Source: Cordia subcordata (Eukaryota; Streptophyta; Magnoliopsida; Boraginales; Cordiaceae). Taken from it: DNA of 64,000 nucleotides. The stretch covers positions 10,019,001-10,083,000 of the forward strand of contig JAPTOF010000016.1 in assembly GCA_028554755.1 (NCBI GenBank). Direction: 5' to 3'. Both the position numbers and the translations under genes were made by a program. This document shows, in pieces, positions 10,299 through 22,161 of the stretch. The number at the start of each line of letters is the position of its first letter. The stretch's first letter is position 1. Under the pieces are notes generated by a model. The model made no database searches. It saw nothing but the letters and a program-made list of their open reading frames with translations, and was not told where the DNA came from.

Positions 10299-10867
10299 TA
10301 CTTCATCAAAATTTAAAAGACTTTAAGAGATGTCATACCATCTTTTAATTAAGTTTTTTGGTTTATTTCTATTAGATAGTCTTTAATTCTAATATATCTC
10401 TTTGATCACTACAAGTCCCCCCTCCAACCGGGTTACTTTAAAGAAACATTCAATTTAACTCCTGCCATTAAATACTTAACCAAATATGACTAAAATGACT
10501 TTACTAATTTCGTGAACTTAGAGTATTTTTAATTGTAAATATTTACTAAATAAAATGGTTAAGGCATGTCATTGCATTATTCAAGTGAATATTAATAGTC
10601 ATAATTGATTTTTGAACATAACGGTGTCATATTCATAGGATATTTAAAAAAATAAAAATATAACAAACAAGTACTAGAATTAATTTTTATAGATATTTAG
10701 AAATAATAAAATTCGCACAAAAATCTAAAAATAATAAAAAAATCACATCTATAAATATTTTTAAAAAACTAAAAAAACACACAAAGAACCTAAATAAACC
10801 CATTCAAAGGAAGGGGTATAAAAGCACTAGTAATAAATTAGAATATGTGTCACTTAAGCTATGGTTG
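10299..10867. repeat. AT-rich spacer of unit A between microsatellite and minisatellite
   Basis: Non-coding and AT-rich, homologous to 36063-36660. Nothing further recognised. Confidence 0.5.
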
Positions 10868-11310
10868 CATGGCAGTCAGTGAACACTTCCACACTTTCAC
10901 TAAATGGGTATTTAGAAGCCCTCACTAAGTAAAAAGTATATCAATCACCTCACTTGGTGGTATGAATGTCATAAACACTTCACTTTTACTTTTTACTCGG
11001 TGCCAAAAACCCATGTTCGTTTTCAATGTATGGCTAAAAAGCCATAATCACTTTCACTGGTTGGCTAAAAAGTTGTAATCACTTTCATAGTTTCACTAGG
11101 TTGCAAAGGCCATAATCACTTTCACTAGATGGCTAAAAAGCCAAAATCACTTTCACAATTTTGCAAGGTGACAAAAAGCCATAATCACTTTCACTGGATG
11201 GCTAACAAGCCATAGTCACTTTCACAGTTTCACTCAGTGGCAAAAGCCACAATCACTTTCAATGGATGACTAAAAAGCCAAAGTCATTTCCACAGTTTTA
11301 CTGGGTAGGA
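10868..11310. repeat. Degenerate minisatellite with GGCT...AGCC palindromes
   Basis: Repeated phrases of about 30-35 bases such as GGCTAAAAAGCC, AATCACTTTCAC and TTTCACTAGGTGGC recur about ten times with drift, often as pairs of about 65-70 bases. Each GGCTAAAAAGCC is a small inverted repeat. A second array lies at 37924-38372 in unit B. Confidence 0.8.
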
Positions 11311-11720
11311 AAAAAGAAATTAAAACCTAAAAAATTTTAAAAATTAAAAATTAAAACAAAAATAAAAATAAAATTACCTTTTATTTTTACTTTTTAGAAT
11401 AATTCACTATTTTACGTTTTATTTTTCTATATTTATCATTAATTTTGTAATTTTATATTTTATTTTATTTTTTAATTTTAAATTATTTATTTTTTAATTT
11501 CTTAATTTCTATTTTTTACTTATTTTATTGTCTATTTTTAATTTTATAATTTTCTTTTTTTTGAATATCTATTTTTTTTAAATTTATTTTTTTAATTTTT
11601 AATTTTTTAATATTTAATTTTTAAGTTGTTAGGTTTTTTAAATTTTAAATTTTTACTTTTTAATTTAATTTTTAATTTTTTATACTTTTTTATATTTTTT
11701 TTTTGGAAAGAGGTACTGGT
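11311..11720. repeat. AT-rich low-complexity block
   Basis: Almost pure A/T with recurring TTTTTAATTTTTAA-type words, homologous to 38373-38715. No gene. Confidence 0.85.
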
Positions 11721-13040
11721 AGGGTTAGAGTTAAGGTAGGGTTGGGGGACGAGGGGGGTGGGCCTAGTGGAAGAAAAAGAGAGGGAGAGTTATTGTGCAA
11801 AAAATATTTTCTTCTCTTTGGTCACTGGAAGACATTTTTCTCCATTTATAAATAAAGTTAATGCCCTTTCATAATATTTATTTTTGTTATTTAGATTGAT
11901 AAATCTAAAATAAAAATATAAATGAGTAGCCGTGCAAGAGTTAACTAAGTATTGATATATAACTTAAATGCTACTATTAGTGAAACCTTTCAAAATGGAC
12001 GGGCCACGACAGTCGAAGTATGATGAGAATGGCTTAGATCTTCCCATGGTTCAATTTTTCTGGGGTCAAACATTTACTCGTGTTGGATTCTAGAAACAAT
12101 AGGTTTCTATTTTGAATTGTAAAATATTATGGAGATTTTAGATCTAAAATCCATGGGTGAACTTACCTATGGCAATTTCATTACTACAGTATACACAAAG
12201 AATTGCTAGAGGATCTTTTTATTTCTAACATTTCTTATCATGACCAATTTTGACTTCTCATTACTAAATTCATGGACCAAGTAGTGTGATAAATAGGGTA
12301 TTCCTTAGTCCTATCCTGGTGCAATGGTGCCTTGAACATGTTAGTTTGCAACCTAAGCAAAAGAGTAATCTATGGGAACATATACATGGGAGTACATAGC
12401 TTTATGCTTAATGTGTCTGAGTAACAATGTTGGAAAATGGAATCCACTTTGAGTGGACATATCTTGGAAAAGAGATGCCTATTCACTAATATTGACACCA
12501 TCTATAGAAAGCAAACTAGATTGAAAAAGAGACAATCTTTGGTTTTGTGGGTTTATCTCATTAAATCCATCAAGTCATTCTCTAATATTCCATTTCATGA
12601 AGTGAGAGAATCATTTTTTATATAGGTCACTTTTATAGGCTTTTAATGATCATTTTAGTGTTTTAGTTGGTAGTTTTCTTATTAAATTTTGGTGATTTCA
12701 TTGTTTTTGTGTTTAATTGCGCATGATTAGTGATTGAACAAGATTTGCTATTCATTTAGATGATTTTCATATGTTTAGAAATAATTTTGAAGTGCTTAAT
12801 TGATGAGGAGCAAACAAGGTCATGGATACGCAGAAATCCTACTGGCAGCCCCTGAAGTGCTTCAATGAGAATTTTTACACTTTTAAGAACAAGTCGTGGA
12901 AACCCTTAAATTATCACCTTAATTGATTCTTGAAGACATTTTGAAGGAAAAAAACAAATTATGGAAGTGTCACCCACTATAAAAGCCACCTCGTAGGGAC
13001 TTCATGAATAGGGCCTCATAGCTAAGGGATTTCATGAACA
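11721..13040. repeat. Duplicated spacer of unit A
   Basis: Homologous to 38716-40080 in unit B, and in part to 25929-27200 in unit D. No coding sequence supported; the frames present are not conserved between copies. Confidence 0.6.
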
Positions 13041-13640
13041 ACTAGGCTTGATTATAAGGATACCTTTAGCCTTATGGTCAAGCATTCTATAATTGGTTTT
13101 ATAAATTGCAATCTCTCAAAATTGGCCAATCAATTACCTTGACATAAATAATGCATTTTTACAAGGCCATTTATCAGACATTTTGTGGATCAAATAGGCC
13201 AACTTATGCTTGTGAATTGACCAAATCTCTATGTAGGTTAAAACAAGCACCACACGCTCGGTACACAAAATTGATGAATTTCATTCTTTCTCTTAGCTTT
13301 GTCAATGCACGACTCAATTCTCCATTGTTTAGTATTGCTAATGCCACATTAATTGCATATGTTCTTGTGTATGTTGATGATCTGATTGAAACAAAAAATT
13401 CAAAGATTCTTGTTCAAAAGATCATTGATGCATTGGAAGCAAGTTTTTCTAGTAAAGATATGGGAAGCTTATCTTATTCTCTGGGATTTGGAAGCTTGAA
13501 GCAATAGAATGCCCAGCTGGACTTTTTCTTGGTCAGCATAGGTAGATCAATGATTTACTAATGAAATTTGGAGTGAACGGTGCAAAGACAAGCTCAACAC
13601 CAGTTAGTTGTACAACCAAGCTTACTTGTAAGTGAAGGTT
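13040..13640 (+). pseudogene. Ancient Copia RT relic (unit A copy)
   Basis: Translation shows pieces of Copia RT in order: INQLP, DINNAFLQGHL (about 13138-13172), CELTKSLCRLKQAP, NFILSLSFVNARL, YVLVYVDDLIETK (about 13358-13398) and ASFSSKDMGSLSYSLG. The YVDD is intact. A deletion after QGHL removes the MxQPPGF segment that survives in the unit B copy at 40180-40225. No LTRs are attached. The relic sits at the same place in both units, so it predates the duplication. Confidence 0.8.
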
Positions 13641-14944
13641 TTCTGATATCCAATGAAATAGAATATCGAAGCTTAGTTGGTGTTCTTTAGTACTTGGCAC
13701 TTATTGACCTGACATATCTTAGATGCTACTATGAGTGAAACCTTTCAATATATGGAAATGGGTCACGACAATAAAAATATGGTGAGAATGCCTTCGATCG
13801 TTTCATGGTTCAATTTTTTGGGGTCAAACATTTACTCATGTTAGATCAAGCATGTTTCAAGTAGTCCACAAGTGAGGAATTAGGAATACCTGACTCAAAA
13901 ACAACTAGGTTTGTCTATGTGATACACGAGTTAGGATACTTGTTTTTACAAGTGGGATGTCATCATATAAGTAAGATGGAGAGTTAACATGGTAGTCGCT
14001 GGTCCATCTTGGTGCCTTGTACATGTCACTACACAACCTAGTCAAAAGAGCAACCTATGTGAACGTGAGGGATTACGAAGCATTATGCCTATGTGTTCAA
14101 GTAACAACGCTAGAAAATGGCATCAACACTGAGTGGACATGTCTTGCAAACGAGATGCCTATTCACTAATATTAACACTATATGTAAAAAGCAAATTATA
14201 TTGGAAAAGACACAACCTCTAGTTTTAGAGGTCTTTCTCATTAAATCCATCAAATCATTCTCAAATAGTTCATTTTATAAAGTGAGAGAATGATTTTGAT
14301 AGTTGATATTGCATGAAGTTATTGGTAAAGCTCTAGTGGTCTACCGTTAGTTGAACAATAAAAAGAAGAAAAAAGGAAAACTTGCTAACGTCAGAGTAAA
14401 TAAATTTTATTCTAAAAATCAAAAGTATGCCTCCCTATATTTTTCAATAAGCTATGTGTTTATTTGATTGTTTATGATAATCAAATTGAAGTTGGGTAGA
14501 GAGCCACCATTTTCAAAAAGCTATTGTAAGGAAAAATATTTAATAATAACATCTTTCTTTTCATTTGCTTTGATTGTAGACAAAGAACATTGACACTGAT
14601 CTCATAATCAAGTATCCCATGTTAACTTTTAGCTAAAAAATTACCCAATATTCCCGTATTTATCAAGTATTGATGTTTCTCATTTTTTTTTCTTTTCCAA
14701 ATGATGCTTCCTCTACAACTATGGTAAGTATATACTATAGATGGCATTTGCCTTCCGAATACTCTTTATATTCTTATGCACTATCAATTCTTCCTATTTA
14801 TAGGGACGAAAAGAGCCCTACTTAGCTGCCTCATCATGATTTCATTTGCCTCCACTTTATTTCTTCTTTTGCTAATTTAAATACTTTTTGACATGATATA
14901 TAATAGTTCTAGGGTTTAATGCTTTTATTTCTCATTTTTGCTAT
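13641..14944. repeat. Upstream region of DC1 pseudogene A'
   Basis: Non-coding, homologous to 26880-27545 (upstream of DC1 copy D) and 29345-29980 (upstream of DC1 copy B). It presumably once held the promoter of a DC1 gene. I cannot assign a TATA box with confidence. Confidence 0.5.
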
Positions 14945-15687
14945 GAACATCTATTATGGCCCGAGTTTGTATACGCTGATTGTTCTCCTAGACCGTGTAA
15001 CATTTGATTAGATGAGATGATGGGTGATGGCTATTCTAGTAAGGAGGTATTTTTTTTTTTTGGAGCATCCATGATCCATGTGGGAAGGTGCCAGAAGAAG
15101 TAAGACACCTCTTTCATTCCCATATTCTCCACCGTTCTTCATGCGATCCCGATTGTCTTACCTCTTGTAGTTTGTGCAACCTTGACCTTCTAATTTTCTA
15201 GTATTGTTCTGATTGTGGATTTCATTTGTGTGTTAAGTGTGCTTCTTTGACTCCTGTGCAAGACAACCCATATCTTCTCAACCAATTAGACTTATCTATG
15301 CCTCCTACTCAACAACGAAACCCTCGTCGATACCATTGTAAACATTGCGAGCGAGTGATTGAAAGTTTGGTGTATTTTGACCCTAGGTCCAGTTGTTTAC
15401 TACATCAGTCATGCGCTAATTTGCCTATGCGAATTAATCATCCATTCCACCCATCACACCTTTTAACTCTAATCATCCCTCAAGATGCCACTACTTAGAA
15501 GAGCCCCAAGGCTTTCACGTGCTATGCTTGTGGGCTAGAAATCCATGGTTACTACTTTTGTTGTTCTTCTAAGTGTGGACTTATTTTAGATGTTCATTGT
15601 GCTTTTTTGGTGCCCACAACAAATAAGACTACTGCTTACTAGTCAGTGGTGCACATTCAACATCCGATGATTCAAATCAAGGGATTC
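14945..15687 (+). pseudogene. DC1-domain protein pseudogene (copy A'), 5' and 3' truncated
   Basis: Aligns with the DC1 gene at 29994-30790. About 50 bases, including the start ATG, are missing just before it. Near 15003 a TGC codon (Cys) is TGA, and around 15048 a poly-T run replaces a stretch present in copy B. An open piece (15226-15498) has DC1 signatures: CVKCASLTP, RYHCKHCERVIE, SCLLHQSCA and NHPFHPSHLLTL. The first frameshift of copy B is absent here, so A' keeps the older frame at that point. A Copia fragment truncates it at about 15687. Confidence 0.85.
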
Positions 15688-17096
15688 TTTTAGAACATCT
15701 TTCCTTTGAAAACTGATAATATTTCTCGTGCACCTGATATTCAAAATGATCTTGAAAATGACAATTTGAGAAGGAGCATGAGACCAAGAAAAGAAAATCC
15801 TTTTGGTAACGGCTTTTATACTTTTCTCTTGTAGAGGATGATCCTTTAACTTTTTCTAATGCAATTTCTTCTTCTAGTGTACCATTTTGGAAAGAAGCCA
15901 TAAAAATTGAAAGAGATTCAATAATACGAAATAATACTTGAAAATTAGTGGATTTACCTCCAGAAGCTAAACCTATTGGCTGCAAATGGATTTTCAAAAG
16001 GAAATTAAATCCTGATGGTTCTATTGATGGATATAAAGCTAGACTTGTTATAAAAGGCTTTACAAAAAAACAAAACATTGATTACTTTGATACATATGCT
16101 CTTGTAACTAGAATTTCCTCCATTCGAATTTTAATTGCCTTGGCTTCTATCCACAATCTTTTTATCCATCCAATGAATGTTAAAACTGCGTTTTTAAATG
16201 GTGACTTAAAAGAAGAAATTTACATGGAGCAACCCGAGGGTTGTGTGGTTGCTGGACAAGAAAATAAAGTTTGTAAACTACTAAAGCCATTATATGGTCT
16301 AAAGCAAGCACCTAAATAATGGCATGAGAAATTTGACCAAGTTCTGTTGTGTGATGGTTTTTCATTTGTTGAGGTAGATAAATGTGTTTATACAAAACTC
16401 GATAACGGTGATTGTGTGATTATATGCCTTTATGTGGATGACATGCTTATCTTTGGTTCTAACCTTGATATAATACAAAGAACTAAAAGGTTTTTGTCTT
16501 CTAATTTTGATATGAAAGGCATGGGAGAGGCTAGTGTCATCTTAGGCATAAAAATCGTACGAAATGATAGTGATATAATGTTAAATTAAGGGCATTATGT
16601 GGAGAAAGTTCTTAAAAGGTTTAATAATTTTGATGTGGTACCTGTGACTCCTTATGATGCTATTGGCCAATTGAAAAAGAATAAAGGAGAGGCTGTCTCT
16701 CAAAATATACATGCTTAAATTATTGGGAGTTTAATGCATTTAATGAACTTTACTAGACCTAATATAGCTTATGTTATGTGTAGATTGAGTAGGTATACTC
16801 ATAATCCAAATCATGATCATTGGAATGCATTAGTAAGAGTATTGAAATTTTTAAGAGGTACCATGAACTATGGTATTAAATATAGTGAATTTCCCACTGT
16901 GTTAGAAGGATACAACGATGCTAACTGGATCTCTGATTCAGATGAGACAAAATCCACTAGTGGCTATGTGTTTACCCTTGGTGGGGGTGCAATATCTTGA
17001 AAATCAGCTAAACAAACTATAATTGCAAGGTCAACTATGGAATCTGAGTTTGTGGCATTAGAGTTGGCTGGTAATGAGGCCGAGTGGCTGAGAAAT
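15688..17096 (+). pseudogene. pol: Copia RT-RNase H fragment inserted in DC1 pseudogene A'
   Basis: From 15834 to 17096 one frame encodes most of a Copia RT and RNase H: CKWIFKRKLNPDG, DTYALVTRISSIRILIA, MNVKTAFLNGDLKEEIYM, LYGLKQAP, CLYVDDMLIFG (YVDD kept), [53 protein letters not shown] and STMESEFVAL. Five stops interrupt it and no frameshift was found in this stretch. A two-base insertion near 15826 shifts the frame upstream. No LTR is present on either side. At 17096 it meets the Athila-like element. Confidence 0.9.
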
Positions 17097-18112
17097 TAAC
17101 CGTCCTCCTATGAACCATGCACCAAAGGAAAAATAGCTCTATTTTTGTCAAAACCGCTGGATTGTTGGCTCTTCCGAAAAATGAATATGCTAAAAAATGA
17201 TGGATGTAGAGTAGTGCATGGTTTTCAAGAAATTGATCATGTATGGTGCTGGGTTTGTAGGGAAGGGGATCTCCAGGTGCCAATTCCTTATAGGCAAGTG
17301 CAGCATCAAAATCAAGAGGGAAAGTAGAGTAACTATGCAAATAGTCCTCTGTAGAAAAAAAATCTCCCATTGATGAATTCTAACATGAAGTTAAATTTAG
17401 TCACAGACAGAGAAAAATTATTACTCATTAATTCAAAGTAAACACGATTTGGAGTGCTAACATTCATAGTGCCCGAAGTGTCAAACTTAAAAGTGGCATA
17501 AAATTCACATGTAAGTTCATAATAAGCAGCCTCATGTATAGATGCAAAAGTTCTCAAACCAACATTATCAAGGAATGCTAACACCTCAGCTTCTAAACCA
17601 AGCAGTCTCAATGCAACAAAATCCATAGCCTTACAAACGTATAAATCACCTCATCTTCTAAACCAAGCAGTCTCAATGCAACAAAATCCATAGCCTTACA
17701 AACGTATAAATCAAACGTATAAATCTCGAGAAAGCATTTTAGCATACCTGAAGTGATGCTCGAGATTCGTGAATAGGGGAGCAGTATATGAAGGGGCCAT
17801 GTCCGTGCCCTGTGAAACCCGATCAACTGTAATCTAGAATTGGCGGCTCAAAGATGCTAGTGGTAGAGCAATAAGTGGTGGCGACGTGGCCTGCTCCTGC
17901 GTCGTTGCCGTACCTGTATCACCGCTGGCGGTCAAGGTTGCTGGTGAAGCTGTTGATGGTGTGGAGTTGTGGGATGAGGAATCCGGAATAGTTTTGACAG
18001 AGGTTGTTGGATTTTTGCCCCGGAAAGTCTGCAAGCGACTAGCCTACGGCATGTATGCCTGTGAGGCTATTCGTTGGCTTTGACGGCAGGGTGGATTTTC
18101 ATCCATTAGGTA
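17097..18112 (-). pseudogene. Athila-type ORF downstream of pol (envelope-position ORF), decayed
   Basis: On the minus strand a frame starting MDENPPCRQSQRIASQ (near 18104) passes a TAG at 18044-18046 and continues with a Ser/Thr/Pro-rich stretch to 17834. After frameshifts follow HEAAYYELTCEFYATF, MSNNFSLSVTKFN and LENHALLYIHHFLAYSFFGR ... KIELFFLWCMVH, which resemble the Arabidopsis Athila ORF-1 family. Its function is unknown; in Athila elements it lies where retroviruses have env, but I see no evidence for an envelope protein. A 65-bp tandem duplication (17590-17719) damages it. Confidence 0.65.
17590..17719 (-). repeat. 65-bp tandem duplication in the Athila-type ORF
   Basis: CTTCTAAACCAAGCAG starts at 17590 and again at 17655, and the flanking sequence repeats with it almost unchanged, so the duplication is recent relative to the element. 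Confidence 0.85.
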
Positions 18113-19620
18113 GCCTATTGTGAAAAGGAGGGAAGGGGAGAGGGTGGGGCTAGTGAGAGATCTTGGTGATATGAAGGGGGTGATGATGTCAGTGGGTGTT
18201 TTCAGCGGTAGAGAACTGGTGATGGGTGAAGACGATAATCTCAGTGCGACCTTTAAAGGGGTAGAAAGCTGGTGATTATGGCGGTGTGTGCAGTAACTGT
18301 GAGGAGAAAGAGAGGGTGTGACGAGATGGGTTGGGTGGTGGGTGAATGATGGTAGTGAGAGAGAGGCACAACGGTGGAGTTTTCTGGCAGTGCACAAAGA
18401 CGTAGTGACGTCGCGGTCGAGGAGCGTAACAACGGGGATGGTGACGGGATCGCCAGTCGAAAAGAGAGATAGTGATGGTTAACGGCAATGGCGATGGGTG
18501 GTTGTGTCAGGTATCGCTTGGTGGTGTCGTCGGTTGAAGAATGCAATATGAGGGACGGTGATGCTGTGACTGCTCGGGGCGGTGAAGGGTGTTAATGGTG
18601 ACGGCCGATTGAGGGCTGATGAGGGTTAGGGGAAATTGGAATTGGGGTTGGGAAATTTTGTGAATAAAGAAAGTTGGGGAAGATTGTGAATAAAGTAAAG
18701 GTAGGTAGTAAAAGTGTCTATTTATAAATAGACCCCAATTTCTATTGTGCGTACCATTTAGACCCCAATGCCCCATGTTTCCCTAAAATCAGCTTAATTT
18801 GCCTAAGAATCCCAAGCTATCTTGTACCTGCAACCATCTAGTCCTCTAAGTAACACAATTAGTCAACAATTAGGGTTTCCAATAGAGAAGATGAACAAGG
18901 AAATAATAGAAAAACCCCTAGAATAATTAGAAAAGTCCTAAAATTTTGAAAAAAAAAAGGTAAAAATTTGAAAAATTTAGAAGCAAATTAGAAAACACAA
19001 AATGAAGTTTCTAACTCTATGGGTTGCCTTCCCACTAGCGCTTTTGTTTAACTTTATTAGCACAACGTTCTGGAACGACTACTCATATTCGGGGGACGCT
19101 TCTAACATCAATTCCTCCACTGTTTGTACATGGAATTTGTCATAGACAAGCTTCAAATGATGACCATTCACCTTTAACACCTTATTCGTTTCCAAATTTT
19201 GGATTTCAACTGCACCATGCTCAAGAACTTTAGTGACAATAAAAGGACCTATTTAACGAGAGTGAAGCTTACCTGGAAACAATTTTAGGCTAGATTGGTA
19301 AAGTAACAGTTTTTGTCCCATGAAAAATTGCTTTCTTGATATTCACTGATCATGATATGTTTTCATCTTTTTCTTGTAAATCCTTGAGCTTTCATATGCA
19401 TCGTTCCGAATTTCCTCGAGCTCTTGAATTTGCAATTTCTGTTGTTCCCCGCCTTTTCTAATTCCATGTTACATTGTTTGATCGCCTAATACGCCTTGTG
19501 CTTTAATTCCACTAGAAGGTGGCAGGGCTTTCCAAACACCAATCGATACGGCAACATGCCTATTGGCGTCTTGTAAGCCGTTCTGTAAGCCCAAAGAGCA
19601 TCGTCTAGCCGCAAACTCCA
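18113..19620 (-). other. Non-coding 3' part of the Athila-like element
   Basis: Between integrase and the downstream ORF. It contains the reverse complement of GCGCTAGTGGGAAGGCAACC (about 19026-19045), a motif that also occurs in the second Athila-like element at 50309-50330 and is typical of this lineage. Open frames at 18253-18776 are Ser/Pro/His-rich leader translations that I do not consider genes. Confidence 0.6.
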
Positions 19621-19632
19621 ATCTTTTTAGAT

Positions 19633-20161
19633 TCACGTCTTTTCAAGAATTGATTTTATTTCTCGATTAGACACTTTGGTTTGTCCGTTTGTCTGCGAAT
19701 GATAAGCCGTGGAAGTCCTATGTATCACACCATATTTTTTCAAGAGTGCTCCAAGGACTTTATTACAAAAGTGCACCCCTTTATCACTAATTATAGGCCG
19801 TGGAACTCCATCCCTATTGAAAATACAAGATTTCACAAAATTCACAACTACTTTAGCATTATCAGTACGTGTAGGCTTGGCCTTTATCCATTTAGATACA
19901 TAATCAACCGTAGTACCCGAAGGACGAAGGAAACGGTCCCATGAAATCCAACCCCCACACATCAAAGATTTCATGCACAAGGATAGAATTGAAAGGCATT
20001 TGATCCCTATACCCTAAACTACCAGTTCTTTGACAGTTAGCACATTTTTTGCAAAACTCATAAGAATCACGAAATAAGTTCGGCCAATATAGTCCACATT
20101 CAAGAATTTTATGTGCAGTTCTCTTTGGACCAAAATGCCACCGCATGCATGTGTATGACAA
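19633..20161 (-). pseudogene. pol: Gypsy integrase, decayed (Athila-like, minus)
   Basis: Two overlapping frames cover the His/Cys zinc domain (HFGPKRTAHKILECGLYWP ... FCKKCANCQRTG) and the catalytic core. The first Asp is in WGLDFMGPFP and the second in IISDKGVHF. At the third position related Athila integrases have Glu in GQAEVSNRE; here the text is GQTKVSNRE, with Lys, which should abolish strand transfer. A frameshift lies at about 19930. Integrase would have inserted the cDNA into the genome. Confidence 0.88.
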
Positions 20162-20199
20162 AATCTCAAGATGGATGGAATTTCAGATTCAGTGACGCA

Positions 20200-20822
20200 T
20201 CATCTAATAACCTGATCAGTGCAAAGCTTCCATAAATAAAGGTCATCCCACACATAGTACCTAGCATCCATTTTTATTTTATCTTTTTCATTTTTAGACA
20301 GCTCAGGTGGAAAAGAACCAGTGACTAAGAAGTTGATAATATCAGCAAACCAAGGAGAACTATTTTGAACAACAAAAAGATACTCATCTAGGAAGTCGTC
20401 TTTGAGAAGAGCTAGTTGCTCGCTCGCGGGCAGCTGACTAAGGTGATCAGCGACCAGATTTTCGGATCCCTTTTTATCCCGAACCTCTAAGTTGAATTCT
20501 TGCATAAGCAGCACCTATCGAATAATAATAGGTACTACAATGTTGCATGATCAGAATAGACAATTACTTTAGTACCAAGCAAATATGAGAGAAATTTTTC
20601 TAAAGCAAAAATAATCGCTAAAAGCTCATTTTCTGTGATGGAATAGTTGCTTTGAGTCTTGTCCAATGTCTTAGAGGCATAATATATAACATAAGGGTCG
20701 CGTTCAACTCGTTGGCCTAGAATAGCTCCAACCGTGTGGTCACTCGCATTGCACATAATTTCAAAAGGAAGATTCCAACTAAGAGGTTGGATAATGGGGG
20801 CCAAAATCAACTTCTCCTTCAA
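20200..20822 (-). pseudogene. pol: Gypsy RNase H, decayed (Athila-like, minus)
   Basis: IMCNASDHTVGAILGQR, YASKTLDKTQSNYS, ENELLAIIFALEKF and VIVYSDHATL are the standard Gypsy RNase H blocks. The next frame carries MLLMQEFNLEVRDKKGSENLVADHLS, with a frame change near 20520. Confidence 0.88.
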
Positions 20823-21930
20823 CTTGTCAAAAGCTTTCTTGCAACCTTAATTGAATTCGAATACAGCACCTTTTGAAGAAGTTTACATAGCGGTTGGGAG
20901 ACTTTTGCAAAATCCTTGATAAAATGCCTATAAAAACCTACATGTCCGAGAAAAGCACGAACTTCCCACACATTCACGGGTAAGGCAAGGATTTTATAAC
21001 ATCTATTTTTGCCTTATCCACCTCTAACCCTTTTGAAGAGACTATATGACCCAAAATCAACCCCCGATCTACCATAAAATGGCACTTTTCATAATTCAAA
21101 ACTAGATTTGATTCTAGACATCTTTTTAATTCTAGGGCTAGATTGTGCAAACATTCATCAAAAGACTCACCATTTACTGTGAAGTCATCCTTGAAAACCT
21201 CAATGATACTCTCCACATATTAAAAAAAATGCTTACCATACATCTTTGAAAAGTGGCGGGGGCGTTGCACAATCCAAATGGCATTCTTCTATATGTGAAC
21301 ATACTAAAATGACAGGTAAAAGTTGCCTTTTCTTGATCTTTTGGCACAAGTGGAATTTGGTGAAAACCTAAATAACCATCAAGACAACAGTAATGAGTTT
21401 TACCTGCTAACATTTCAACCATTTGATTAATGAAAGGGAAGGGAAAGTGATCTTTTCTGGTTACGACATTCAATTTCTTGTAATCTATACATACTCTCCA
21501 TCCATTTTGAACACGAGCGGGCACCAACTTTCCTTCATTATTTTCAACAATAGTGATACCTGTTTTCTTTGGAACAACTTGCATAGGACTTACCTATTTG
21601 TTGTTATAAATTGGATAGATCACACCTACATCGAGAAGTTTCAAAATCTCTTTCTTTACTACTTCTATTATTGGCAGATTAAGTCGACGTTGAGCCTCCT
21701 TACATGTTTTAGTTTCATCATCTTAACAAGATTCTTTGCATGCATGTGAAGGGGCTAAACCTTTTAATACCAGCAATAGTCCATCCAATGGCTTCCTTGA
21801 ACTCCTTTAAGATTCCAATAAACTTTTCTTCTTCTATCGCACTAAGCTTACTAGAAATAATAATCGAAAGCATTTCCTTTTCTCCAAAATATGCATAGTT
21901 GAGATGATTAGGTAATTGCTTCAATTCCAA
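20823..21930 (-). pseudogene. pol: Gypsy reverse transcriptase, decayed (Athila-like, minus)
   Basis: Blocks in order on the minus strand: EFKEAIGWTIAGIK, VPKKTGITIVENNEGKLVP, WRVCIDYKKLN, DHFPFPFINQMVEMLAGK, CLDGYLGFHQIPL, FTYRRMPFGLCNAPATFQRC and the catalytic box VFKDDFTV (about 21170-21200). Athila-type RT usually reads FMDD here, so the two Asp are kept and Met is Lys. Frame changes near 21590 and 21200 break it. Confidence 0.9.
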
Positions 21931-22161
21931 TTACGAGGCCCACAAAATAGAAGGAAGAAGCTTTGTGTAAGATGTAAGAAGTGCAAGAGAGGACGAACCA
22001 TACCTTCATGGTTTTTGTTCTTCCAAAGCATAGACCATCTCAAACAAATCACCATTTATGGCACAGTTTGTCTCAATTTCCTACAATCTTTTAAGAGTAA
22101 AACTTTTGCAAATAACTACATTCAACTTGTCAGATTCAAACATTACAAGAAACTCTTGTTC

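Noticed and set aside
10868..11310. CRISPR-like array (short repeats with spacers)
   Set aside because: Repeats drift in sequence and spacing, the context is a plant nuclear genome, and it is best read as a minisatellite.
18253..18776. Several overlapping minus-strand frames rich in Ser, Pro and His
   Set aside because: They are translations of a C-rich leader in the Athila-like element in several frames at once, not separate genes.
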